A stretch of DNA of 46,448 nt from Alphaproteobacteria bacterium (GTDB lineage Bacteria; Pseudomonadota; Alphaproteobacteria; Micropepsales; Micropepsaceae). Within the stretch, counting starts at the first letter, position 1, and each line of letters starts with the position of its first letter. Both the position numbers and the translations under genes were made by a program. Shown piece by piece: positions 35,720-43,358 of the stretch. The stretch is taken from contig PLJH01000139.1 of assembly GCA_003139615.1 (NCBI GenBank), positions 577 to 47,024 on the forward strand, in the 5' to 3' direction. The notes under the pieces are model-generated. The model saw only the letters and a list, made by a program, of their open reading frames with translations. It was not told the DNA's origin and did not search any database.

Positions 35720-37252
35720 CTAGGCGTAATCTGCCGCCGTGGTTTCGTCCTCGCGCGCCTCCGGCGCGATCGCATTGAATGCGAAGCTCATTGCGACGCT
35801 GACAATGACGTTCAACGCAAGTGCGCTGAGCGCGGCATAGCACGGAACCGTCCAACCCAATATATGCAGCGGATAGATCGCGCCCTTGAAGCCGAGACTG
35901 ATCGCCATGCCGGTGCCCGCTGCGATGCCGCTCGCCCAGCCGATCAACAGCGCCCACGGATTCAGCGCGCGCGTGTAGAGACCGATCAGCACCGCCGGCA
36001 GCGTTTGAATGATCCAGATTCCGCCCAGCAATTGAAGGTTGATGGCGTAAGTTTTGGGAAGCGCCAGAATGAACACTACCGCTCCGAACTTCACGACCAG
36101 CGACGTGATCTTCGCCACTTGCGATTCGTGGGCCGACGCGCAGTCCTTGCGTATGTATTCGCGATAGATGTTGCGCGTGAAAAGATTGGCGCAGGCGATC
36201 GACATGATCGCCGCCGGCACCAGCGCGCCGATGGCGATGGACGCAAACGCGACGCCGACGAACCACGACGGAAAGCTGTGCAGGAACAGCGCCGGCACCG
36301 CAAAGTTCGGCCCAAACGTTTTGAACCCCGCCGCATAGGCCGGCATCGATTTCACGCCGGATGCAATCGCCATGTATCCCAGCAGCGCAATGAGGCCGAG
36401 CGCAATCGAATAGGCCGGCAACACGACTGCGTTGCGTTTGATGACGTGGCGGTTCGTCGAACTGAGAAGCCCCGTAATGGCATGCGGATAAAGGAATAGC
36501 GCCAATGCCGAACCGAGAGCCTGCGTTGCATAGGCGCTCTGCTGACCGAGATTGTGCGGGCTTGCGGGACCGAGCAGCAGCTTGGCGCGAGGTACGCTCG
36601 CAAAAATCCTGGCATAGCCGCCGAGCTCATGTGGAATGACGATCAGCGCCGCGATAACGGTTATGTAGATCAACACGTCCTTGACCACGGCGATCATTGC
36701 CGGCGCGCGCAAGCCGCTCGAATAGGTGTAGGCCGCGAGAATGACGAACGCGATGATGAGCGGCAGCTCGCCCTGGATGCCGAGTGCTCCGATGACCACG
36801 CCCATACCCACGAGCTGCAGCGCGATATAGGGCATCGTGGCGACGATTCCCGTGATTGCGATAGCGAGCGCAAGCGGTCTGTTGCCAAAGCGACCCTGCA
36901 CGAAATCGGCAGCCGTTACATAACCTTTCGCGCGCGAAACCGACCACAACCGTGGAAAAACGGCGAACAGAATCGGATAGACGAAAATCGTGTAAGGCAC
37001 TGCGAAAAAGCCGATCGCGCCGGAGCCGAACATGAGCGTCGGCACGGCGATGAAGGTGTAAGCCGTGTAGAGGTCGCCGCCGAGCAGAAACCAGGTAACG
37101 ACCGTGCCGAAGCGCCGGCCACCCAATCCCCATTCCGCCAGCTGGGTGAGGTCGCCCTTGCGCCAGCGCGCGGCGAAAAAGCCGAGGCCGGCCACAAATA
37201 AAAACAACGTGGCGAAGACGACAATGGCCGTCCAATCCAATGCCGGGGCCAT
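35720..37252 (-). CDS. Sodium:solute symporter family permease (MctP-like)
   Basis: A 510-residue transporter with about 13 membrane helices. LAEWGLGGRRFGTVVTWFLLGGDLY is the SSS-family start; GYVTAADFVQGRFGNR, LALFLYPHAITGLLSS and IAIGALVPAAIMSIACANLFTRNIY follow. Pairing with a DUF3311 gene resembles monocarboxylate permease MctP of rhizobia, so lactate, pyruvate or similar acids are plausible substrates (inference). The ATG at 37252 comes four bases after the DUF3311 stop. Confidence 0.87.
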   Translation of the reverse strand: MAPALDWTAIVVFATLFLFVAGLGFFAARWRKGDLTQLAEWGLGGRRFGTVVTWFLLGGDLYTAYTFIAVPTLMFGSGAIGFFAVPYTIFVYPILFAVFPRLWSVSRAKGYVTAADFVQGRFGNRPLALAIAITGIVATMPYIALQLVGMGVVIGALGIQGELPLIIAFVILAAYTYSSGLRAPAMIAVVKDVLIYITVIAALIVIPHELGGYARIFASVPRAKLLLGPASPHNLGQQSAYATQALGSALALFLYPHAITGLLSSTNRHVIKRNAVVLPAYSIALGLIALLGYMAIASGVKSMPAYAAGFKTFGPNFAVPALFLHSFPSWFVGVAFASIAIGALVPAAIMSIACANLFTRNIYREYIRKDCASAHESQVAKITSLVVKFGAVVFILALPKTYAINLQLLGGIWIIQTLPAVLIGLYTRALNPWALLIGWASGIAAGTGMAISLGFKGAIYPLHILGWTVPCYAALSALALNVIVSVAMSFAFNAIAPEAREDETTAADYA

Positions 37253-37256
37253 TTCG

Positions 37257-37475
37257 CTATTCCCCGTCGCGCAATTCGGCCCGGTAGACCGGGTAAAGCA
37301 GCACCGCACCCAGCAGGATCCAGAGCATCTGGTACCAATAGAAGAACGGCACGCCTGCGAGCGAGGGCTCGCTGGAATTGTAGAACGGCGTCCAGAGTAC
37401 TGCGATGAACGGTACGATCAGCAGCAGGCGAACGAGGCGAAACCTCTTGCCTGGACCCTTGGTGTTTCCGGCCAT
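37257..37475 (-). CDS. DUF3311 small membrane protein, symporter partner
   Basis: A 72-residue protein with two transmembrane helices (LVRLLLIVPFIAVLWTPFYN, and FFYWYQMLWILLGAVLLYPVY) and the conserved PFYN and W-Y-Q pattern of DUF3311. Such proteins are encoded directly upstream of sodium:solute symporters and are thought to be accessory subunits. GGGGGC lies four bases before the ATG at 37475. A longer in-frame reading upstream is antisense to the next gene. Confidence 0.82.
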   Translation of the reverse strand: MAGNTKGPGKRFRLVRLLLIVPFIAVLWTPFYNSSEPSLAGVPFFYWYQMLWILLGAVLLYPVYRAELRDGE

Positions 37476-37547
37476 ATTGCCCCCGCTTTCCTCTGCGATT
37501 TGCTTACGGCATAACTGGACATCCGCCAAGCGCGGTTGGGGCTGACA

Positions 37548-37946
37548 ATGGACGTACCTTATCTTCTGGCATCGCTGCTCGGCGTCGGCCTCCTCGTCGG
37601 GCTGAATGTGTTCCTGATGCGCGGACGCAGAGCGTCGCTCGATGCAACGATATTGTCCCAATGTCTGGGCGCTGAGGTGCCCGGCTTCCGGCCCGGTGCG
37701 TCGGAGATAGCCGGGAATGGCGCTGCATTGTGCGAGAATGCGGCCGACGGCTCGATCTATCTTGCCGTCACAAGGGGCGATGCCGTCGTGACCCGTAAAC
37801 TCTCGCGCGGAATTCGGTTGCAGCGAAACGGAGCAACTCTCACATTCGTCTTCTCCGATTTCACATTTCCAAGGGCGCTCGTCGCGTTTGGCGACGAACG
37901 CGTCGCTGCAGAGTGGGGCGCGCGCATCGCCCGCGCGATCGGTTGA
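37548..37946 (+). CDS. Small membrane-anchored protein upstream of the hydroxylase gene
   Basis: A 132-residue protein with one N-terminal transmembrane helix (YLLASLLGVGLLVGLNVFLM, about residues 4-23) and a soluble part predicted as mostly strands (LYLAVTRGDAVVTRKLS-like, then LRRNG-type turns and FTFPRALVAFGDERV). I recognise no family. It ends four bases before the downstream membrane hydroxylase, so the two are probably co-translated and may work together. Confidence 0.65.
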   Translation: MDVPYLLASLLGVGLLVGLNVFLMRGRRASLDATILSQCLGAEVPGFRPGASEIAGNGAALCENAADGSIYLAVTRGDAVVTRKLSRGIRLQRNGATLTFVFSDFTFPRALVAFGDERVAAEWGARIARAIG

Positions 37947-37950
37947 CGTC

Positions 37951-38850
37951 ATGAATCTTCCGGATCCCACCCAGCTCGCGACGCCGTTTTTCATCCTGGC
38001 CGTCATCGCCGAAATGCTGGTGGCGCGTTTCTGGGAACGTGCAGGCTATGAACCGCGCGATACGGCAACGAGCCTGTTGATGGGTTTCGGCAGCGTCGTG
38101 TTCGGTGTGGCGGGGGCCTTCACGTTTCTGGCGGCCGCTCACGCGCTCGCGCCGTATCGTATTGCGACCATCGGCTGGTCATGGGCAGCCGTCGCGATTT
38201 GCTTCGTGGCGGACGATTTCAAATATTATTGGTGGCATCGCGCGTCGCATCGCATTCGGTGGCTCTGGGCCGACCATGTTCAGCACCATTCGAGCCAGCA
38301 CTACAATTTGTCGACGGCCTTGCGGCAGCCCTGGACGAGCGCTCTCGCGCCCGGGTTTGTAATTTCATTGCCGATGGTTCTGATAGGCTTTCCCGTGCCG
38401 ATGCTGGCCTTCGTGGGCGGCATCAATCTCATTTATCAATTCTGGATACATACGGAGGTCATTGGAAAGATGCCGCGCTGGTACGAGGCGTTGATGAACA
38501 CGCCTTCGCATCATCGCGTTCACCACGCGACCAATGCGCGGTATCTCGACGCGAACTATGCCGGCGCCTTTATAATATGGGACCGGATGTTCGGAACCTT
38601 CGTCGCCGAACGTGCCGATGATCCGCCGCGCTACGGCATCGTCAAGAATCTTGCGACCTTCAATCCGGTGAAGGTCGCACTGCACGAATGGGTGGGCATC
38701 GTCACCGATATGGCGCATGCGCGCTCTGTCCGCGACGCTGCGCTCTATCTGCTGGCGCCGCCCGGCTGGTCGCCCGACGGCAGCCGTGACACCTCGAAGA
38801 GCATCAAGGCGCGCTGGGCAGCCTTCCGCAGCATGGAGCCGGCCGAATAG
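37951..38850 (+). CDS. Sterol desaturase / fatty acid hydroxylase superfamily protein
   Basis: A 299-residue di-iron membrane oxygenase. The eight-histidine pattern is present: HRASH (96-100), HVQHH (109-113) with H117, H167, and SHHRVHH (187-192). Four or so hydrophobic helices surround it. Family members hydroxylate or desaturate sterols, carotenoids, fatty chains or cleave ether lipids; the substrate here is unknown. GGC-rich ribosome site is weak, consistent with coupling to the gene four bases upstream. No hopanoid or carotenoid genes are nearby. Confidence 0.87.
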   Translation: MNLPDPTQLATPFFILAVIAEMLVARFWERAGYEPRDTATSLLMGFGSVVFGVAGAFTFLAAAHALAPYRIATIGWSWAAVAICFVADDFKYYWWHRASHRIRWLWADHVQHHSSQHYNLSTALRQPWTSALAPGFVISLPMVLIGFPVPMLAFVGGINLIYQFWIHTEVIGKMPRWYEALMNTPSHHRVHHATNARYLDANYAGAFIIWDRMFGTFVAERADDPPRYGIVKNLATFNPVKVALHEWVGIVTDMAHARSVRDAALYLLAPPGWSPDGSRDTSKSIKARWAAFRSMEPAE

Positions 38851-38910
38851 GGGCTGCACGCGCGAGCCGAACTGCGCTAAACTGCAGCCGGGATTCAACC
38901 GGGGGATTTC

Positions 38911-39468
38911 ATGCGTATTCTGCTTGCTGGAATTATTGGCGGAATTGCGATGTTCGTGTGGACGTCGCTGGCCCACGTGGTGCTGCCGCTCGGGCATATC
39001 GGCTTCAGCCAGATTCCGAATGAACCTCAGGTGACATCGACACTGCAAAGTTCGATCGGCAGCAAGCCTGGTCTCTATTTCTTTCCCTGGATGGATCCCA
39101 ACGACCCGAACGCAATGAAAGTGCAAGAGGAGAAACTCAAGACGCAGCCGAGCGGTCTTCTGATGTATAACCCTGCGGGTGCCGCCGGCATGACGCCCAA
39201 GATGCTCGTCGCGGAATTCGTCAAAGAGGCCGTGACGGCGCTGATCGCGGCATTCCTTCTCGCCCAGGCGATGTTGGCCGGTTACTTCGCCCGCGCGGGC
39301 TTCGTGACGCTCATCGGACTTGCAGCGGCGCTGACGACCAACGTGTCCTATTTGATCTGGTACGGATTTCCCACAAATTACACGCTCGCTTACGGCTTCA
39401 CAGATTTCTTTGGCTATGTCGTGGCGGGCCTCGTTATTGCCGCGATCCTACGACCGAAAATGACTTAG
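38911..39468 (+). CDS. Uncharacterised membrane protein
   Basis: A 185-residue protein: an N-terminal helix (about 4-28, LLAGIIGGIAMFVWTSLAHVV), a soluble loop (30-100) with PGLYFFPWMDPNDPNAM, then three helices (about 105-182). The HVVLPLGHIGFSQIPNE stretch looks conserved but I cannot name the family. GGGGGA lies four bases before the ATG. An imperfectly spaced inverted repeat GGCTGCA/TGCAGCC (38852-38889) sits in the gap before it and may terminate the preceding transcript weakly. Confidence 0.7.
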   Translation: MRILLAGIIGGIAMFVWTSLAHVVLPLGHIGFSQIPNEPQVTSTLQSSIGSKPGLYFFPWMDPNDPNAMKVQEEKLKTQPSGLLMYNPAGAAGMTPKMLVAEFVKEAVTALIAAFLLAQAMLAGYFARAGFVTLIGLAAALTTNVSYLIWYGFPTNYTLAYGFTDFFGYVVAGLVIAAILRPKMT

Positions 39469-39554
39469 GCGGCAACGCCCTTACGGCCTGATGGATCGCG
39501 CGCGTGACGAATTCGGCGCTCGCGCGTTATTCCAACGCCAAAGAGGGTATAGCG

Positions 39555-39725
39555 ATGGGTTTGATTCTCATAATTGTGTTGCTCGTGCTGCTGTTCGGCG
39601 GCGGCGGATATTACGGTTACAGCCGCTATGGCGGCGGTGGGTTGGGCGGCGTGCTTGGGTTGGTACTGATCGTCCTGCTGTTGTTGTGGCTGTTTGGCGG
39701 CCTCGGTCATTTCCACATGAGGTAG
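39555..39725 (+). CDS. Short glycine-rich hydrophobic protein (DUF3309-like)
   Basis: A 56-residue protein of two hydrophobic segments (GLILIIVLLVLLFGG and GVLGLVLIVLLLLWLFGGLG) around a Gly/Tyr turn (GGYYGYSRYGGGGLGG). This layout fits the DUF3309 group of tiny membrane proteins of unknown role. I start at the ATG at 39555, after AGAGGG; in-frame upstream residues do not look coding. It ends 12 bases before the convergent M20 peptidase gene. Confidence 0.68.
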   Translation: MGLILIIVLLVLLFGGGGYYGYSRYGGGGLGGVLGLVLIVLLLLWLFGGLGHFHMR

Positions 39726-39737
39726 CCTGTCGACAGC

Positions 39738-41168
39738 CTATTTCGCCTGACTCAATTCCTTCATGAGCCGATAGGTGAACTCCACGGTCGAATAGAAATC
39801 GCCGATTTCGTGGCGCTCGTCGCGTCCATGCATCCGCACGTCGTGAATATCATTCCAGCCGCCGCCGATGCCGTAGCTCGGAATTCCGGCATTGCGGGTA
39901 AAGATCGAATCGCTGGCGCCCGCCGACATGTTCGGCAGCGCCGGTACGCCCGGCCACATCGACGTCACGACCTTCTGCACGGAAGCCATCAACACCGGGT
40001 TCGGCGGCGATTCGGGCGAACTGACCACGATGCCCAGTACGCTCACTTTAATCCCCGTATCGGCAACAGCTTGCTCGATCGCGACTTTGGCCCCTTCGAC
40101 CGTTTCATCCGGCATGATGCGGCATTGCACGGTCGCTGTCGCGCTTCCGGCGAGAGCGTTTTCCTGATGACCGGCCGCGAGCATGGTGGCAACGCAAGTG
40201 GAGTGCAGAATCGCATTGAAGGCCGAATCCGTCGCCACGCGTCTGGCCGCAGCAAGATCGACCTGAGGATGCGACAGCGTCTGCAGGTCGGCTTTCAGCT
40301 GGCCTGTCTGCGACTCGGCTGTCTTCGCATAATAGATGCGCGTGGTCGCGTTGGTCTTGAAAGGAAAATCGTAGTGTGACAGCCGCACGAGCCCGTTCGC
40401 GAGTTGATAGATGGCGTTGTCGGGGCGCGGCTCCGATGAGTGGCCACCCTTGTTGGTCGTCTCCAATGTAAAGGTGACGTAGGTTTTTTCGGAGGTTTCC
40501 ACTCCGAAATCCATGCGTTTGCCGTTGTCGATATTACCCGAACCGCCGTCCGGGTTGATCGCGAACTCGGCATCGACAAGCGGCTTGTGCTCGCGCACGA
40601 GATACCACATGCCGTCCTGCTCCTCGCCCACTTCCTCATCGGCCGTGAAGGCGGCGATGATATCGCGGTCGGGAACGAAGCCTTCCTTCTTGAGCCGGAT
40701 AAGCGATGCGGCGACAGCCGCATCTTCGTCCTTCATGTCGGACGTGCCGCGACCGTAAAAATAACCGTCCTTTTCGATGAACTGGAACGGCGGCAGCGAC
40801 CAGTCTTCCGGTTTGGCTTCCACCACATCCATGTGACCGTTCCACAGGATCGGCTTGCCTTTGCCCTTACCTGCAAGGCGCACGACGACGTTCACCTGAT
40901 TGGGATATTTCTCCTCCGGCAGCACATGGATGTCGGCGTCCGTAAAGCCGCCGGCTTTCAGGTAGCGGACGAGGATATCGGCAACGCCTTTGGTGCCTAT
41001 GGCATGCACCGAATGCACCTCGACAATATCCTTGAAAATGGCATGCGCGAGCTTCTGGTTGTCGGGCGGCGGCAGTGGGCCGGAGGGCGGCAGGGCGGCG
41101 GCGCCAAGCCCGGCAGCCAGCATGAAAGCTGCGCCGGCCAGTAGCGTGGTTCGGATCGTTTTTCTCAT
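39738..41168 (-). CDS. Exported M20-family metallopeptidase
   Basis: A 476-residue protein with a signal peptide (TLLAGAAFMLAAGLGAAA, cleavage near residue 28). It carries the di-zinc peptidase pattern: WNGHMDVVEA, GRGTSDMKDEDAA, TADEEVGEEQDG, and the final His in WNDIHDVRMHGRDE. A dimerisation domain lies between. Members cleave short peptides or N-acyl amino acids; the exact substrate is open. The ATG at 41168 is preceded by GGGGG. Predicted periplasmic. Confidence 0.9.
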   Translation of the reverse strand: MRKTIRTTLLAGAAFMLAAGLGAAALPPSGPLPPPDNQKLAHAIFKDIVEVHSVHAIGTKGVADILVRYLKAGGFTDADIHVLPEEKYPNQVNVVVRLAGKGKGKPILWNGHMDVVEAKPEDWSLPPFQFIEKDGYFYGRGTSDMKDEDAAVAASLIRLKKEGFVPDRDIIAAFTADEEVGEEQDGMWYLVREHKPLVDAEFAINPDGGSGNIDNGKRMDFGVETSEKTYVTFTLETTNKGGHSSEPRPDNAIYQLANGLVRLSHYDFPFKTNATTRIYYAKTAESQTGQLKADLQTLSHPQVDLAAARRVATDSAFNAILHSTCVATMLAAGHQENALAGSATATVQCRIMPDETVEGAKVAIEQAVADTGIKVSVLGIVVSSPESPPNPVLMASVQKVVTSMWPGVPALPNMSAGASDSIFTRNAGIPSYGIGGGWNDIHDVRMHGRDERHEIGDFYSTVEFTYRLMKELSQAK

Positions 41169-41253
41169 GACGCCCCCATCTGTTCTTGTCTCGCGCTTGC
41201 GTGTTTTTCCAGTTTGGCGCCGGTCAGTCAAATGTCCCGGCGCAATCCGGAAG

Positions 41254-41273
41254 GTTCGACTTCGCAGTCGAAC
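41254..41273 (-). terminator. Stem-loop downstream of comM
   Basis: GTTCGACT (41254-41261) pairs perfectly with AGTCGAAC (41266-41273) around the loop TCGC, ten bases after the comM stop on its strand and before the M20 peptidase start. There is no T-run, so it may be a weak terminator or an mRNA-end hairpin. Confidence 0.4.
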
Positions 41274-41283
41274 TTGCGGTCAC

Positions 41284-42792
41284 CTACTGCAAATGTGCTG
41301 TTCGTCGATAGGACAGCGCCTCGGCGATGTGCACGCGGCCGATCGTATCGGCGCCGGCGAGGTCGGCGATGGTGCGGGCAACGCGCAACACGCGATGATA
41401 GCCGCGCGCCGTCAACCGCATGCGCTCCGCCGCTTCGCTCAGCAATCGCGCGCCTGCCGGCTCAGGTGTTGCGACGCGTTCGAGCAGTTCGCCTTCGGCT
41501 TCCGTGTTGGTACGCAGATTTAAGCCTTCATAACGTGTGCGCTGGATGTCACGGGCAGCAGCGACGCGAGCCGCGACCGCAGCACTTCCCTCCGCCGGGG
41601 GAGGCAAAGCGAGGTCCTGTGCGGAAACACTTGCCACGTCGATCTGGATATCGATCCGGTCAAGCAACGGTCCGGATATTCGGCTTTGATAATCCACCGC
41701 GCATTTGGGTGCGCGACCGCAAGCCCTCCCGGGTTCGCTCGAATAGCCGCACTTGCAGGGATTCATTGCAGTAACAAGTTGGAAGCGCGCCGGATACCGC
41801 ACATGCGCGTTGGCGCGCGCGACAACCACTTCTCCGGTTTCAATTGGTTGCCGCAATGATTCGAGCACGGCGCGTTGGAACTCCGGCAACTCGTCCAAGA
41901 ACAGGACGCCGAGATGTGCGAGTGAGACCTCCCCGGGCTTGACGCGCAATCCGCCGCCGACAAGTGCTGCCATCGACGCGGAATGATGCGGCGTGCGAAA
42001 AGGCCGCCGCCGCGAAATTGCTCCATCGCGCAATTCGCCTGCCAGCGATCGGATCATCGAAAGCTCCAGTGCCTCACGCGCGTCGAGTGGCGGCAAAAGT
42101 CCGGGAAGGCGCGCAGCCAGCATCGATTTGCCGGAACCAGGCGGCCCAATCATCAACATGTTGTGGCCGCCCGCCGCCGCGATTTCGAGCGCCCGTTTTG
42201 CCGTTTCCTGGCCTTTCACGTCCCTCAGATCAGGTCCGGTCGTCGCATCGTCAGCTATTCGCGCCGATGGCGGGTTCAGTACCTGCACACCTTTGACGTG
42301 ATTGACAAACGCAATGAGCGAAGGCGCTGCAACAATCTCGATGCCGGCTGCCCAGGCGGCTTCGGGTCCGCAAGCAGCGGGACAGATCAGCCCGCGCCGA
42401 GCTTCGGAAGCTGCAAGCGCCGCCGGCAATACGCCTGCAACGGCGGCGATTTGTGCATCGAGGGACAGTTCACCAAGAGCCGTGTAGCCCGCGAGTTCTC
42501 CGGCCGGCAGGACGCCCATCGCTGCAAGCAATCCCAACGCGATCGGCAGGTCGTAATGGCTGCCTTCCTTGGGCAGATCGGCCGGAGCGAGATTGACGGT
42601 GATGCGCTTGTAGGGAAGAGCAAGTCCAATAGCAGAAAGCGCCGCCCGCACGCGTTCGCGACTCTCGTTCACGGCCTTGTCGCCTAGCCCGACAACGTTG
42701 AAATTCGTTTGGCCGTCGCCGATATGGACCTGCACGTCCACTTCGCGCGCTTCGATGCCCTGAAAAGCCACCGTGTAAACGTGAGCGATCAT
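41284..42792 (-). CDS. comM: YifB/ComM family Mg-chelatase-like AAA+ ATPase
   Basis: A 502-residue protein: N-terminal Lon-protease-like fold (about 1-170, VYTVAFQGIEAREVDVQVHI, NLAPADLPKEGSHYDLPIAL) and an AAA+ core with Walker A GPPGSGKS (216-223), the FRTPHHSAS block, GVLFLDELPEF Walker B and a zinc-type cysteine set in NPCKCGYSSEPGRACG. ComM is a branch-migration helicase that widens recombination tracts during natural transformation. Its own ribosome site is in a hairpin. Confidence 0.92.
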   Translation of the reverse strand: MIAHVYTVAFQGIEAREVDVQVHIGDGQTNFNVVGLGDKAVNESRERVRAALSAIGLALPYKRITVNLAPADLPKEGSHYDLPIALGLLAAMGVLPAGELAGYTALGELSLDAQIAAVAGVLPAALAASEARRGLICPAACGPEAAWAAGIEIVAAPSLIAFVNHVKGVQVLNPPSARIADDATTGPDLRDVKGQETAKRALEIAAAGGHNMLMIGPPGSGKSMLAARLPGLLPPLDAREALELSMIRSLAGELRDGAISRRRPFRTPHHSASMAALVGGGLRVKPGEVSLAHLGVLFLDELPEFQRAVLESLRQPIETGEVVVARANAHVRYPARFQLVTAMNPCKCGYSSEPGRACGRAPKCAVDYQSRISGPLLDRIDIQIDVASVSAQDLALPPPAEGSAAVAARVAAARDIQRTRYEGLNLRTNTEAEGELLERVATPEPAGARLLSEAAERMRLTARGYHRVLRVARTIADLAGADTIGRVHIAEALSYRRTAHLQ

Positions 42793-42795
42793 GTA

Positions 42796-42810
42796 TCCCC
42801 CGATGGGGGA
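42796..42810 (-). promoter_or_regulatory. Hairpin enclosing the comM ribosome binding site
   Basis: TCCCCC (42796-42801) and GGGGGA (42805-42810) form a perfect 6-base stem with a 3-base loop. On the minus strand the 3' arm GGGGGA is the only purine-rich ribosome site and ends three bases before the comM ATG at 42792. Folding would hide it. Confidence 0.55.
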
Positions 42811-42921
42811 ATTAGGCCGCGCGCCGGCGGTGGCCGCAATCGCCGCTCGTCGCGCTTTGTCGCAACGCGTGTCGCAAAATTTAACGGCGCTGGAAAATGG
42901 CGACGGAGCTCTAAAGTTTTT

Positions 42922-43329
42922 TCAGCCGAGCGCGACCCACGCCGCCACGCCGGCGATAAGGAATCGCACGAGATAGCCTATCGAGTGTGAGAGCGTCAGC
43001 AATGGGTCGAATTTGATCCAGAACCCGTTCGTTACCTGCATCACCAGGGGGCCTGCGATCCAGGCGAGCAGTGCTACGACAAGTATGCCGTCCAGACTCG
43101 TCAAACCGGTAAACAGGCAAAGCAGGATCACGGCCGCCGATGTCACATAGCCCAGCACGCTCGCAATGACGATGGCCCGGACGTCGCCTGCTTTTTGCCG
43201 AAGCCCCGGCCACCACACTTCGGGATAGCGATTATAGCGCTCGTGAAACAGCACACCCATGAACAGCCAGTCGGTGAACGATCCGAGCGTTCCTGCAACC
43301 GCAATGGCCGCAATCAGTCTCCAATCCAT
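42922..43329 (-). CDS. Uncharacterised four-helix membrane protein
   Basis: A 135-residue protein with four hydrophobic helices (about residues 5-25, 48-70, 73-95 and 112-133). The loop after helix 1 is FHERYNRYPEVWWPG. I recognise no named family. The ATG at 43329 has GGGGG seven bases upstream; a TTG two codons earlier is less likely. It is 29 bases downstream of the TPR-oxygenase gene on the same strand and may be co-transcribed with it. Confidence 0.7.
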   Translation of the reverse strand: MDWRLIAAIAVAGTLGSFTDWLFMGVLFHERYNRYPEVWWPGLRQKAGDVRAIVIASVLGYVTSAAVILLCLFTGLTSLDGILVVALLAWIAGPLVMQVTNGFWIKFDPLLTLSHSIGYLVRFLIAGVAAWVALG

Positions 43330-43358
43330 GGGCAATCCCCCGCATACGCAGAGAGAGT

